The notes under the pieces are model-generated. The model was not told where the DNA came from, searched no databases, and saw nothing but the letters and a program-made list of their open reading frames with translations. A stretch of DNA of 64,000 nt from Luteolibacter pohnpeiensis. GTDB taxonomy: Bacteria; Verrucomicrobiota; Verrucomicrobiia; Verrucomicrobiales; Akkermansiaceae. The DNA lies in NCBI RefSeq assembly GCF_016595435.1, contig NZ_JAENIJ010000018.1:1-64000 (forward strand), in the 5' to 3' direction. The translations under genes were made by a program, and so were the position numbers. Shown here in pieces: positions 9,141 through 18,680 of the stretch; the first letter of the stretch is position 1, and each line of letters opens with the position of its first letter.

Positions 9141-10247
9141 GTGTCAAAATCCGCCAACAAACCACTCAAAATTCTCATCGCCTGTGGAGGCACCGGCGGC
9201 CATTTGTTCCCGGGAATCGCTGTCGCCGAATGCCTTCGCGCACGCGGCCACGATGCCCTGTTGCTCATTTCCGAGAAGAAGGTCGATTCGGAAGCCTCGG
9301 CGAAATACACGCACTTGAAATTCGAGCGCGTCCAGGCAGTCGCCAAACCGCCGACGCTTTCTCCGCGCATGCTGCCCTTCCTCTGGAAACTCTGGCACGC
9401 GGCGAATCACTCGAAAAAACTGATCCGCAGCTTCGGCGCCGACGCCGTGCTGGGCATGGGCGGCTTCACCTCGCTGCCGCCGGTTTACGCCGGATCGAAG
9501 CTCGGGCTGAAAACTTTCATCCACGATTCCAACGCCCGCCCGGGTCGCTCGAATGTGCTCACCAGCCGATTTTGCACCCAGGTGTTCATTGGCATGGAAC
9601 CGGCGAAGGCGTTTTTCCCGGATCGCGAAACCGTGCTGACCGGAACGCCGGTGCGGCCGGAAATTCACAACCTGCCGAGCCGCGAGGAAGCGGCGGAACG
9701 GTTCGGGCTCGATCCCGCGAAGCGCACCATCCTCGTCACCGGCGGCAGCCAGGGCGCCCAACGGCTCAACGAACTTTGCGCGGAAGCGGCGGCGAAACTT
9801 CCCGAGGAGATTCAGGTCCTGCACATCGCCGGAGCCAAAGACTACCCACGCGTCGCGGAAATTTCCGCCAGCCGCCCGAATTGCAAGGTGCTCGGGTTTT
9901 GCGATCAGATGCCGTCTGCCTACGCGCTGGCCGATCTGGTCGTCGCCCGTTCCGGCGCATCCAGTTTGACCGAGATTTCGCTCGCCGGAATTCCATCGAT
10001 TCTCGTGCCCTATCCGTTTGCCGCGGATGATCATCAGACGCGCAATGCCGAGGTTTTCGCCAACGCCGGCGCGGCCGAGTTGATCCAGCAACGCGATCTG
10101 ACGCCGGAAAAACTCGTCAGTTTGACCTCTTCCATCCTGAACGACTTGCAAACGCGCGAGCGCATGGCACAAGCCGCGCGCGCACTCGCCGTTCCGGACG
10201 CCGCCGATCGGGTCTGCGCCGCCATCGAAGCTACCCTCGCCCCCTAA
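9141..10247 (+). CDS. murG: UDP-N-acetylglucosamine--lipid I N-acetylglucosaminyltransferase MurG
   Basis: MurG adds GlcNAc to lipid I to give lipid II, on the cytoplasmic face of the membrane. The protein (368 aa) shows the first glycine loop CGGTGGHLFPGIA, the second GMGGFTSLPP and, in the donor half, TGGSQGAQRLNE followed by RSGASSLTEISLAGIPSIL. The GTG at 9141 is preferred to the in-frame ATG at 9105, because the first beta strand begins about ten residues later. The stop overlaps the murC start by one base (TAATG), so translation is coupled with the next gene. Confidence 0.96.
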   Translation: MSKSANKPLKILIACGGTGGHLFPGIAVAECLRARGHDALLLISEKKVDSEASAKYTHLKFERVQAVAKPPTLSPRMLPFLWKLWHAANHSKKLIRSFGADAVLGMGGFTSLPPVYAGSKLGLKTFIHDSNARPGRSNVLTSRFCTQVFIGMEPAKAFFPDRETVLTGTPVRPEIHNLPSREEAAERFGLDPAKRTILVTGGSQGAQRLNELCAEAAAKLPEEIQVLHIAGAKDYPRVAEISASRPNCKVLGFCDQMPSAYALADLVVARSGASSLTEISLAGIPSILVPYPFAADDHQTRNAEVFANAGAAELIQQRDLTPEKLVSLTSSILNDLQTRERMAQAARALAVPDAADRVCAAIEATLAP

Positions 10248-12547
10248 TGACCGATCTCTCCCAACGACTCACCGACCGCAAAACACCGCTCAACATTCAC
10301 CTCATTGGCGTTGCCGGTTCAGGCATGAGCGGCCTCGCCCTGTTATTGATGGGAATGGGGCACCACGTCAGCGGCTCGGACAAAGTCACCACGGCGGAAA
10401 CCGATCGCATGCAGGGCCTTGGCCTGGTATTTTCTTCCCCTCCATCCGCCGCCGGGGTGAAAGGCGCGGAGCTGGTCGTTTATTCGTCCGCCATCAAGCC
10501 GGACAACCCCGCGTTTGCCGCAGCGAAAAAAGCGAAGATCCCGCTGATTTGCCGCGCGGAATGCCTGGCGGCGATCCTCCACACCAAAAAAGGCATCGTC
10601 ATTTCCGGCACCCACGGCAAGACGACCACCTCGGCCATGACCTCGCACTTGCTGCGCGAGGCGGACCAAAAGCCATGCCACTACGTCGGCGCGGAAATCC
10701 CGATTTTGGGATCGAACGCGAAATGGTCGGAAGAAGGCGTCCACATGGTCGCGGAAGGCGACGAAAGCGACGGCACGCTTGCGCTCTACCACCCGGAACA
10801 CGCGGTGATCCTCAACATCGAGGCCGAGCACCTGGATTTCTATCGCGACATCGATCACATCAAGGAAGTCTTCACCAAACTGGCCGATCAAACGACGGGT
10901 AAAATCGTTTATTGCGCCGAAGATCCCGTCGCCGGTGAGATTTGCGAAGGCCGCGAAAACGCCATTTCCTACGGCTGGGACGACGCGGATTACACCGCCA
11001 GTGACATCCGTGAATTGAAAGGATCGTCCGCTTTCACCGTGATGAAAAACGGCGAGCCGCTGGGTGATGTCGAACTCGGCATTCCCGGAAATCACAACAT
11101 TCTAAATGCACTGGCAGCGATCGCGATCGCCGATTGCTGCGGCGCGGAATTCACCTTGATCGCACGCGCGCTGGCCACCTTCGCCGGGGCAAAGCGCCGT
11201 TTCGAAACGAAATACCTTTCGCCGAAATATCGCATTGTCGACGACTACGGCCATCACCCGACCGAGATCGCAGCGACCCTGCAAACGGCTCGCTCATTGA
11301 AACCAAGCCGCGTGGTGGTGTTGTTTCAGCCGCACCGATACACCCGGACCCAGGCGCTGGCGGAGGACTTCGGCAAGGTGCTGCAGGAAGCCGATCTGGT
11401 TTTCATCACCGATGTTTACCCGGCTTCTGAAGCGCCAATTCCTGGGATCAGCGGCCAGACTTTGGTCGATGCGGTTGAACGAAATGGCGACATCCGCGTG
11501 GTTTCCGTGCCGGATCTGGCCACCGCCCACCACACCGTAGGCAATGCTTTGGAAACCGGCGATCTCCTGATCACGCTGGGCGCTGGCAACGTGCATGAGG
11601 CCGGCCACCGCATCGCGGGCGATCTGAAGATTCTCGAAGAAATGGAAGCCCTCATGCCCGAGGGCGAAATCGAAGGCCGACTTTACGAGCCGATGAAAAA
11701 GCACACGACGATGCTCGTCGGTGGCCCGGCGCAATATTGGATCGAGCCGCACAGTTTTTACGGCTTCGCCTTCCTCGTCGATTACTGCCGTGGCCGTGGC
11801 ATTCCGGTGCGGGTGGTCGGTCGCGGATCGAACCTGCTGGTGCGCGATGGCGGCATCCGCGGTGCGGTCATCCACCCGACTGGCGGCGCTTTTTCCGAAG
11901 TCACGATCGATGGCAAAGGCATGGTCACTGCAGGTGCTGGCGTGCGGTTAAAAAAACTGGCCAGCGTTGCCGGCGGCCATGGGATCGGCGGTTTTGAATG
12001 GATGGAAGGCATTCCCGGAAACGTCGGCGGCGCACTGCGCATGAATGCCGGGGCGATGGGTGTGGAAACGTTCGATCAAGTCGTGCGTGTCACCTTCCTC
12101 GATGAAGATGGTGTGATCCGGACTCGCGAACGCGAAGAGATCGTCGCCAAATACCGCAACGTCGCCGAGCTGCGGCGGAATTTCGCCCTTCAGGCGGTTT
12201 TCAAAGGCAAAGCGGACAAGCCGGAAAACATCAAGAAGCGCTGGGAGGATTCGCGTGAAAAACGCAAAAACTCCCAACCGATCGCTGCCTCCGCTGGCTG
12301 CATTTTCAAAAACCCGGAATACATCGCCGCCGGTCGCTTGGTCGACTCAATGGGTCTCAAAGGCACCACCCACGGCAACGCTGCGGTTTCGGAAACTCAC
12401 GGCAATTTCATCATCAACCAAGGCGGCGCGACCGCAACCGAGGTGCTGGAATTGATCGATTCGATCAAAGCGCAGGCCAAGGAGCAGCGTTATGTCGATC
12501 TGGAAACCGAGGTAAAGATCCTCGGCGAGGAAGAACCCACTTTTTAA
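10247..12547 (+). CDS. murC/murB: bifunctional UDP-N-acetylmuramate--L-alanine ligase / UDP-N-acetylenolpyruvoylglucosamine reductase (MurC-MurB fusion)
   Basis: A 766-residue fusion of two enzymes acting next to each other in peptidoglycan precursor synthesis. MurC occupies about residues 1-470: IGVAGSGMSGLA near the start, the ATP loop SGTHGKTTTSAM near residue 120, then EGDESDGT and the C-terminal FQPHRYTR. MurB fills about residues 475-766: VVGRGSNLLVRDGG and EWMEGIPGNVGGALRMNAGAMG (FAD site), then the reductase signature SAGCIFKNP. MurB reduces enolpyruvyl-UDP-GlcNAc and MurC then adds L-Ala, so the fusion joins consecutive steps. No stop or frameshift lies at the junction. Confidence 0.95.
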   Translation: MTDLSQRLTDRKTPLNIHLIGVAGSGMSGLALLLMGMGHHVSGSDKVTTAETDRMQGLGLVFSSPPSAAGVKGAELVVYSSAIKPDNPAFAAAKKAKIPLICRAECLAAILHTKKGIVISGTHGKTTTSAMTSHLLREADQKPCHYVGAEIPILGSNAKWSEEGVHMVAEGDESDGTLALYHPEHAVILNIEAEHLDFYRDIDHIKEVFTKLADQTTGKIVYCAEDPVAGEICEGRENAISYGWDDADYTASDIRELKGSSAFTVMKNGEPLGDVELGIPGNHNILNALAAIAIADCCGAEFTLIARALATFAGAKRRFETKYLSPKYRIVDDYGHHPTEIAATLQTARSLKPSRVVVLFQPHRYTRTQALAEDFGKVLQEADLVFITDVYPASEAPIPGISGQTLVDAVERNGDIRVVSVPDLATAHHTVGNALETGDLLITLGAGNVHEAGHRIAGDLKILEEMEALMPEGEIEGRLYEPMKKHTTMLVGGPAQYWIEPHSFYGFAFLVDYCRGRGIPVRVVGRGSNLLVRDGGIRGAVIHPTGGAFSEVTIDGKGMVTAGAGVRLKKLASVAGGHGIGGFEWMEGIPGNVGGALRMNAGAMGVETFDQVVRVTFLDEDGVIRTREREEIVAKYRNVAELRRNFALQAVFKGKADKPENIKKRWEDSREKRKNSQPIAASAGCIFKNPEYIAAGRLVDSMGLKGTTHGNAAVSETHGNFIINQGGATATEVLELIDSIKAQAKEQRYVDLETEVKILGEEEPTF

Positions 12548-12568
12548 ATCCGTTAACAGTCCACGGTC

Positions 12569-13495
12569 ATGTTCAAACAAAAGAAAATCGTTGTGCTGAT
12601 GGGCGGCCCCGGGGCCGAACGCGAAGTGTCGATCGCCTCCGGCAAGGCGGTCCTGAAGGCGCTGCAGGATCTCGGTTGCCAAGCCGAGGGCCTCGAAGTC
12701 ACGGATTTCACGGTTGAGCAACTACCGGAAGGAACCGAACTGGTTTACAATCTAATTCACGGAACCTTCGGCGAGGACGGGCAGTTGCAGGCATTGCTCG
12801 ACAGCCACGGCATCGCCTACACGGGCGCGGGCGCGGAAAGCAGCCGGATTGCCTTCGACAAAAATCTGGCCAAGGAAAAATTCCTCGCTGCCGGTGTTCC
12901 GACTCCAAGGTCTGAAACGATCAAGCTTTCTCCGGGCTTGCTGCCTGAACTGACGATCAAGGCACCGCTGGTCATCAAGCCCCCGCGTGAAGGATCGAGC
13001 GTCGGCGTGCAGATTGTCCGCGATCAAGCGGAGGTGCCCGGTGCCTTGCTGAAAGCGGCGGAGGTTTACGACGAAGTGCTGATCGAGAATTTCATCGAAG
13101 GCAAGGAACTGACCGTCGGCATCGTCAACGATCAGGCCATGCCCATCGTCCACATCGCGCCGAAAGGTGGCGGCAGCTATGACATGGCGAACAAATACCC
13201 CTGGCTCAGCGGCGCGGCGGGCAGCGATTATTACTGCCCGGCGGATCTCGATGAAGCTACGACGCTCGCCGTACAAGAAGCGGCGTTGGCGGCCCATCGC
13301 TCGTTGAGCATTGAGGCCTATTCGCGTGTCGACGTCTTGTTAGACTCCGAAAACCGACCATGGGTGCTGGAAGCCAACACCATCCCGGGCATGACCGCGA
13401 CCAGCCTGCTGCCGAAGTCCGCTGCGGCGGGCGGCATTCCCTTTCCCGCACTTTGCCAGACTATCGCTGAAATTTCCCTTCAACTCCGATCCTGA
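12569..13495 (+). CDS. ddl: D-alanine--D-alanine ligase
   Basis: ATP-grasp enzyme joining two D-alanines for the MurF step. The 308-residue length is normal for the short Ddl class. Visible motifs are GGPGAEREVSIASG at the N-terminus, IHGTFGEDGQLQALLD, the ATP-binding stretch PLVIKPPREGSSVG and the C-terminal Mg site region VLEANTIPGMT. It starts 21 nt after murCB and precedes ftsQ, the usual dcw order in chlamydia-verrucomicrobia relatives. It is expected to be cytoplasmic and co-transcribed with its neighbours. Confidence 0.95.
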   Translation: MFKQKKIVVLMGGPGAEREVSIASGKAVLKALQDLGCQAEGLEVTDFTVEQLPEGTELVYNLIHGTFGEDGQLQALLDSHGIAYTGAGAESSRIAFDKNLAKEKFLAAGVPTPRSETIKLSPGLLPELTIKAPLVIKPPREGSSVGVQIVRDQAEVPGALLKAAEVYDEVLIENFIEGKELTVGIVNDQAMPIVHIAPKGGGSYDMANKYPWLSGAAGSDYYCPADLDEATTLAVQEAALAAHRSLSIEAYSRVDVLLDSENRPWVLEANTIPGMTATSLLPKSAAAGGIPFPALCQTIAEISLQLRS

Positions 13496-13525
13496 ACCGC
13501 GCGGCTGTGGCCGCCAACCGATGCC

Positions 13526-14497
13526 ATGAGAAAGACCACCCGACTCCGCAAACGTCCGCGTTCGAACGTGCTCGAAGTGCGCGTCATGTCTCCGCGCATC
13601 GCCTGGCTGCAATTTGTGGGATTTCTAGGCGGCCTGTTCAAAATCGCTTGTGTGTTTGCCGTGCTCACCGCCGCAGGCTGGGGCGTCTGGCGCGGTATCC
13701 AGCGGGCGTTCTATCAGAATCCGGATTTCACGCTGCAAGTCATCGATCTCAACCCGAATCCGGCGGTCGATGAAATGGGGCTTGTCCGCACGGCGGGAAT
13801 CGATCTCCAAGCCAATCTGTTTTCGTTGGATGTCAAACAGATCGCCGAGAGCCTGGAAAAACTTCCGTCCATTTCTTCCGCCACCGCGGAAAGGCATTTA
13901 CCGAACACACTCGTCGTGCGCGTGAAGGCCCGCGAACCACGGGCATGGGTGGTTGATCAAAACAGCCATGAGGTCATTGAACGCAAACCCGGCGCACTGC
14001 TGGTCGATCAACATGGATCGATCTTCCCCTGCGCGGAGCACCAATTTGATGAAGCCGAACAGTTACCGGTGGTCCTGATTCCCGTTTCGCCAGAGCATCC
14101 GCTGATTGCCGGCGGCAAGATCACCCAGTCACAACTCACGCATTGCTTCCGTCTGCTGGACGCGGCCTGTGCTGAGGACCCGCAAGCCATTCACTGGATC
14201 GAATCGATCAGCCAGTCCAACGAATGGTCGCTGTTGCTCGTCACCCGTGGTGGCACCGCTGCGACTTTCAGCCTGGGTGATCATCAACGCCAGATCGCCA
14301 ATCTGCGTGCCGCTTTGGACCACGCGCATCGCCAGGGTTACTCCATTGCCACGATCAATTTGATTCCGCGCGAAAACGTGCCAATCACTGTGCGTGACGA
14401 AACGGTGCCACGCGCCATTCCCGTCCCAGAACCTACTGCCGGAGAAATCCGCCAAGATCGCCGCAGCCGCGACTTGGAAGCCCTCCTCAACCGCTGA
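13526..14497 (+). CDS. ftsQ: cell division protein FtsQ/DivIB
   Basis: Bitopic division protein of 323 residues. A basic cytoplasmic N-terminus (RKTTRLRKRPR) is followed by one membrane segment at about residues 33-55 and an extracytoplasmic POTRA domain. The POTRA part shows a VDEMGLVRTAGI-like start and the pattern SLEKLPSISSATAERHLPNTLVVRVKAREPRAW, typical of FtsQ (given here as family knowledge matched by eye). Its position between ddl and ftsA supports the call. The C-terminal tail (about residues 290-323) is charged and likely disordered. Confidence 0.9.
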   Translation: MRKTTRLRKRPRSNVLEVRVMSPRIAWLQFVGFLGGLFKIACVFAVLTAAGWGVWRGIQRAFYQNPDFTLQVIDLNPNPAVDEMGLVRTAGIDLQANLFSLDVKQIAESLEKLPSISSATAERHLPNTLVVRVKAREPRAWVVDQNSHEVIERKPGALLVDQHGSIFPCAEHQFDEAEQLPVVLIPVSPEHPLIAGGKITQSQLTHCFRLLDAACAEDPQAIHWIESISQSNEWSLLLVTRGGTAATFSLGDHQRQIANLRAALDHAHRQGYSIATINLIPRENVPITVRDETVPRAIPVPEPTAGEIRQDRRSRDLEALLNR

Positions 14498-14515
14498 TCC
14501 CCGCACCTTCCACCC

Positions 14516-15727
14516 ATGCCACGTCGCACCAAAATTCACGTCGGTCTTGAAATCGGGACCAGCAAAACCTGCTTGGTTGTCGGCGAGGTCAAGCCTGATA
14601 CCGCAGTGAAAATTCTCGGCATCGGCGTCACCAAAACCGCCGGCGTTCGCAAGGGCGAAATCTACGATTTCCCACAGGCTCGGGCTTGCCTGAAGGATGC
14701 CCTGGTCAAAGCGGAAGACGCCAGCGACGTCGAAATCGGTTCCGTTTTTCTCGCCATCACCGGCTCCCACATTCAAGGCGTCAACAATCGCGGCACCTTT
14801 CGCTTGCCGGAAGGCGAGCCCACCGTCGCCCCGGAGCATGTCAAGGAAGCGTCGGAAATCGCGCGCGATGTCCACATCCCGCCGGACCACGTTTACATTC
14901 ACAACATCATCCGCAATTACCGGTTGGACGGATTGGAACACCACACCAGTCCGGTCGGGCTTTTCGGCAAAACCGTGGAGTCGGATTTCCACATCGTTCA
15001 CGGCATCGGCACGCGCATTCAAAACAGCATCAAACTGGTTCGGGAAATGCCGCTCGAAGTCGACGATGTCGTCTTCTCTCCCATCGCCACCGCCCAGCTT
15101 GCGCTGGATCGCGAGCACCGCGACCGTGGCGCATTGGTCATCGACATCGGCGGCGGCACCACTGACTACGCGCTCTACCTCGATGGTTCGATCGCCGCAT
15201 CCGGCTGCATTCCCGTCGGCGGGGATCACGTCACCAATGACATTCACCTCGTCACCGGTTTGCCATTTTCCAAAGCCGAGAAGCTGAAAATCCTGGAAGG
15301 CGACGCCTCTGCCGACCCCGCCAGATCTTTGGGCACGGCCAAACTGATCGACGATCGAGGATTTGCCGAAGTGGAAGTTCGAAGGTCCATCTTGAACGAA
15401 GTCATCCGCCAACGTTTGGAGGAAACCCTGAAGCTCGTTTACCACCGGCTACCGGAAGGCGGCGTCGAAGCGATCGGCTCCGGTGTGTTTCTCACCGGCG
15501 GCACTTCGCTCATGCGCGGCTTCAGCGAGCTCGCATTCGATGTTTTCAAACGCGATATCTATCGCCCGGAGACCCCGGAAATCAGCGGCAATCGCAATAG
15601 CTTCAAGGATCCGAAATACGCGACAGCGATCGGCCTCATCCGTTACGCGCAAATCCTCGAGACCGAGCGCGCCACACCGCCCGGAATCATCAAAAAAATC
15701 AGCCGACTGTTTTGGTTTGGGAAATAG
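14516..15727 (+). CDS. ftsA: cell division protein FtsA
   Basis: Actin-like ATPase that tethers FtsZ to the membrane. The 403-residue protein shows the phosphate-1 loop GLEIGTSKTCLVVGEV, the phosphate-2 loop VIDIGGGTTDYALY and the adenosine region VFLTGGTSLMRGF. The C-terminus IIKKISRLFWF is an amphipathic helix of the membrane-targeting type. It starts 18 nt after ftsQ. A decayed gene remnant and a gap of about 310 nt separate it from ftsZ. Confidence 0.95.
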   Translation: MPRRTKIHVGLEIGTSKTCLVVGEVKPDTAVKILGIGVTKTAGVRKGEIYDFPQARACLKDALVKAEDASDVEIGSVFLAITGSHIQGVNNRGTFRLPEGEPTVAPEHVKEASEIARDVHIPPDHVYIHNIIRNYRLDGLEHHTSPVGLFGKTVESDFHIVHGIGTRIQNSIKLVREMPLEVDDVVFSPIATAQLALDREHRDRGALVIDIGGGTTDYALYLDGSIAASGCIPVGGDHVTNDIHLVTGLPFSKAEKLKILEGDASADPARSLGTAKLIDDRGFAEVEVRRSILNEVIRQRLEETLKLVYHRLPEGGVEAIGSGVFLTGGTSLMRGFSELAFDVFKRDIYRPETPEISGNRNSFKDPKYATAIGLIRYAQILETERATPPGIIKKISRLFWFGK

Positions 15728-15769
15728 GTAGGAGCAACAAACCATCAAACCCCCAACAACATCATCCAT

Positions 15770-15976
15770 CTGGGAGCAAAGCTACGGAGCCAACATGATC
15801 TGGAAGAACGGTTGCTCGACTTCGCTACCCGTGTCATTACACTTGCCCGCTCGTTGAATCAGGACCATGCCCAACGTCATGCAGCCAACCAAATCCTTCA
15901 TTCGGGCACTGCACCACCATCTCGTCATTTGGAGGCTCAATCCGTCGAATCGCTTGCGGAAAAGGGCCCTCATTAA
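15770..15976 (+). pseudogene. remnant of a four-helix-bundle (23S rRNA intervening-sequence type) protein gene
   Basis: In the ftsA-ftsZ gap, a 68-codon open stretch without a normal start reads DLEERLLDFATRVITLARSL, then NQILHSGTAPPSRHLEAQSVES, and stops at 15974. This is the first half of the small four-helix-bundle protein family (IVP-like). That family usually reads DLEERLxxFAxRxIxL...QLLRSGTS...N..EAQ.A.S and has about 120 residues. Here the second half is missing and no ATG, GTG or TTG lies in frame after the ftsA stop, so it is probably a broken gene. Nothing else is visible between 15728 and 16039. Confidence 0.7.
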
Positions 15977-16039
15977 CCACCATCCACTTCGTCGTTCGAT
16001 CCTGGACGGTCGATGTTCAATTTTCATTTCCCACCACCC

Positions 16040-17743
16040 ATGATTTCTTACACCCGAGACCCTCAACAAACGATCCCTACTTCATCCGTCAAAATCATCG
16101 GCCTTGGCGGTGCGGGGGCGAACATGCTGGAACGCGTCGCACTCGACGGTCTGGAAGGCGCTGAATTGCTTGCCACCAACACGGACATCCGCGCCCTATC
16201 CGCTTTTGTGGGCGGACAGAAAATCCAGCTCGGCCGGAATTTGACCAAAGGCCTTGGCGCGGGCGGTGACCCGGAACTCGGCCAGCAGGCGATTCTCGAA
16301 GCGGAGGACGAAATCCGCTCCTCCCTCAAAGGCCGCCGAATCGTTTTCCTGTGCGTCGGCCTCGGCGGTGGAACCGGTTCCGGCGCGGCTCCCATCATCA
16401 CCCGCATCGCTCGAGAAGAAGGAGCGTTTGTCGTGGTGTTTGCCACCATGCCGTTTGCTTTCGAGGGCCGTCGCCGCCGTGAACAAGCCGATACCGCTCT
16501 GAATGAACTGGCGGTGCTTTCCAATGCGCTGGTCACTTTCGATAACAACCGCATGGGTGAACTCGTGCTCGCCAAACAAGGCATTCACGAAGCGTTTTCC
16601 GCAGCGGACCACATGATTTGCGAGTCGATCAAAGCCGTGATCCGCTTGGTCATTCGCCCCGGATTGATCAACGTCGGCTTGGACGATCTGATGAGCGCGC
16701 TGCGCACCAACCGGTCCCGTTGCCTATTCGGCTCAGGCTTGGCCAAAGGCAAGGATCGCGCCGCGCGAGCACTGCGCAACGCACTCGCCAGCCCGCTGCT
16801 CGATCAGGGCGCGCTGCTCAAGGATGCGCAAACGGTGCTCGTCCACCTTTCCGGCGGCGAGGATCTCACCCTGTATGAAATCGAGTTGCTGATGCAGGGA
16901 CTGCAGAAGTTTGTGCCGGAAAAAGCCCACGTTTTATTCGGCGCTGCGGTTGATCCTGCAATGGCGGATTCCCTTTCCATCACCCTGATCAGTGCGTTAC
17001 CGGAAGATCATTTGGCCGCTGCGCCGCGCGATTCACTGAGCAAAGCATCTCGCGAAAATCCATTGCTGGATCCTAGTGACGGATTCACTTCCTACTCCGA
17101 TCCGGAGCCGGAACCTGAAGAATTTGAGGAAGAACCCGAACCAGAGCCGGAGCCTGAACCATTGGCTAAAGTCGTTCCGTTGACCCGATACGAGCCAGAA
17201 CCGGAGCCGGAGCCTGAAATCCAGCCGGAACCCGAGCCAGAGCCGGAACCGGAGCCAAAATTCATCCCACAAGCAGCTCCAAAAGAGGAACCACCGGTGC
17301 AAGTGGCCCCGGAACCTGAACCCGAGCCGAAACCTGAACAACCCGCTCCATTCATCGCAGATCCAGAAGAGGATGATGAGCCACCTTTCGCCGAAACCAC
17401 ATACGCTCCGCGGAATACCAAGGGCAAAAGTGAGGACGAAATGGACGCATTCACCTTCTTTGACAATCCGGCTCCCGCCAAAGCACCCGCTAAAAAGCTC
17501 TGGGGCAAGCCGGTGACTGACGAGCTGCCTGAGCAAAAACCGGCGTCCAGCCAACCAGAGCGGCCACGCGAGGCGATCCCATCCGTCGAACAACCCAAGC
17601 TCAAACTTGGTGGCAAACCACCCGGTAACCAAAGCGAGCTATCGTTCGAATCCGCGCCACGTGGTCGATTTGAAGGTCAATCGCCAAACGTAGTCGATGG
17701 TGAGGACCTTGATCTCCCACCGTTTCTGCGGAAGAAACGATAA
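16040..17743 (+). CDS. ftsZ: cell division protein FtsZ with long Glu-Pro repeat linker
   Basis: Tubulin-like GTPase forming the division ring; 567 aa from ATG 16040 (an ATG at 16013 is also in frame). Residues about 15-320 are the GTPase: [23 protein letters not shown] and the tubulin signature [12 protein letters not shown], where Ser replaces the usual Thr of GGGTGTG. A synergy-loop equivalent reads [12 protein letters not shown]. Residues about 350-450 form a linker packed with Glu-Pro dipeptides. The last residues, [12 protein letters not shown], match the C-terminal peptide that binds FtsA. The linker is much longer than in E. coli FtsZ. Confidence 0.96.
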   Translation: MISYTRDPQQTIPTSSVKIIGLGGAGANMLERVALDGLEGAELLATNTDIRALSAFVGGQKIQLGRNLTKGLGAGGDPELGQQAILEAEDEIRSSLKGRRIVFLCVGLGGGTGSGAAPIITRIAREEGAFVVVFATMPFAFEGRRRREQADTALNELAVLSNALVTFDNNRMGELVLAKQGIHEAFSAADHMICESIKAVIRLVIRPGLINVGLDDLMSALRTNRSRCLFGSGLAKGKDRAARALRNALASPLLDQGALLKDAQTVLVHLSGGEDLTLYEIELLMQGLQKFVPEKAHVLFGAAVDPAMADSLSITLISALPEDHLAAAPRDSLSKASRENPLLDPSDGFTSYSDPEPEPEEFEEEPEPEPEPEPLAKVVPLTRYEPEPEPEPEIQPEPEPEPEPEPKFIPQAAPKEEPPVQVAPEPEPEPKPEQPAPFIADPEEDDEPPFAETTYAPRNTKGKSEDEMDAFTFFDNPAPAKAPAKKLWGKPVTDELPEQKPASSQPERPREAIPSVEQPKLKLGGKPPGNQSELSFESAPRGRFEGQSPNVVDGEDLDLPPFLRKKR

Positions 17744-17890
17744 GTTTTGAGAAGCTGATGGGGTGGTGGCACCGGGGATTTCCTGATTTTGCAATTTTTG
17801 CGTCAGGTCCTGGAAAATGCCGCCACTTCACCATGACGAATGCCCGTTCCGGTATTTGTCATAAATGAACCCCATCACCTCAAAACTACC

Positions 17891-18604
17891 ATGCTTCGCT
17901 CCTCCTTGCTTCTTGGCGCGCTGGTTGGCTTGGCCGCCTCCGCCCATGCATCCACCATCAGTATCAACTTTGTCGGCTACGGCGGTGCCGACGGCACCTT
18001 GTTTTCCGATGAAGCTGCTGGCGTTGTGTCGGCTGCTAACTGGAACAACGTGCGCCCGGATGTAGAATCCGATATCAACTACTCCAGCGGTTTCCTCATG
18101 GATTCTGCAGGCTCTGCAACCAGCGTCACCATCAGCTGGCTCAGCATCGGTCCATATTATATCTCCACCGGCACGGCCACCGGGGACAATGTGATGTATA
18201 ATGGCTATCTCGATAACTTCGGTGATTCCCGGACCGTAACCATCAGCGGATTGTCGCCGACAGAAACCTATAACATCTACCTCTATTCGGATGGCGATAA
18301 CGGCACCAACAGCCGCACCGGCACCTTCACCATGGGAGGCGTCACCACCAGCATCACCGATGATCCGGGGAACTTCGATGGCAGCTTCGTCGAAGTCTCA
18401 GCGGGCGCCACGGGAGTCGGCAATTACACCGTTTTCACCCTGACAGGTTCGAGCAGTTACGATCTTACCTTCCACGGCAACACCTCGGACGACCTTCCGC
18501 GTGCCGCCCTCAACGGCATCCAGATCGTCTCCGTTCCGGAACCAAGCCTTACCCTTCTTGGACTTCTGGGCCTTGTCCCACTCTTGCGTCGCCGTAGGAA
18601 CTGA
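17891..18604 (+). CDS. PEP-CTERM sorting domain protein, 237 aa
   Basis: Exported protein with an N-terminal signal peptide (LLLGALVGLAASAHAS) and a C-terminal sorting tail that reads VPEPSLTLLGLLGLVPLLRRRRN: the PEP motif, a membrane segment and an arginine cluster. Such tails are cut by exosortases when proteins are delivered to the envelope or extracellular matrix. The body is Gly, Ser and Thr-rich and beta-like, with no catalytic motif seen. The frame is open from 17840, but the ATG at 17891 starts the signal peptide. A strong terminator follows. Confidence 0.9.
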   Translation: MLRSSLLLGALVGLAASAHASTISINFVGYGGADGTLFSDEAAGVVSAANWNNVRPDVESDINYSSGFLMDSAGSATSVTISWLSIGPYYISTGTATGDNVMYNGYLDNFGDSRTVTISGLSPTETYNIYLYSDGDNGTNSRTGTFTMGGVTTSITDDPGNFDGSFVEVSAGATGVGNYTVFTLTGSSSYDLTFHGNTSDDLPRAALNGIQIVSVPEPSLTLLGLLGLVPLLRRRRN

Positions 18605-18627
18605 TCTCTTTCTTCAAATGCAAATGG

Positions 18628-18666
18628 CCGCCTCTTCGTCCACCTGGGCGGGGAGGCGGATTTTTT
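18628..18666 (+). terminator. Rho-independent terminator after the PEP-CTERM gene
   Basis: Inverted repeat CCGCCTC (18628-18634) and GAGGCGG (18653-18659) followed by A and six T residues. It acts in the plus direction only, because no T run lies on the other side. Confidence 0.8.
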
Positions 18667-18680
18667 ATCTTCACCAAAAT

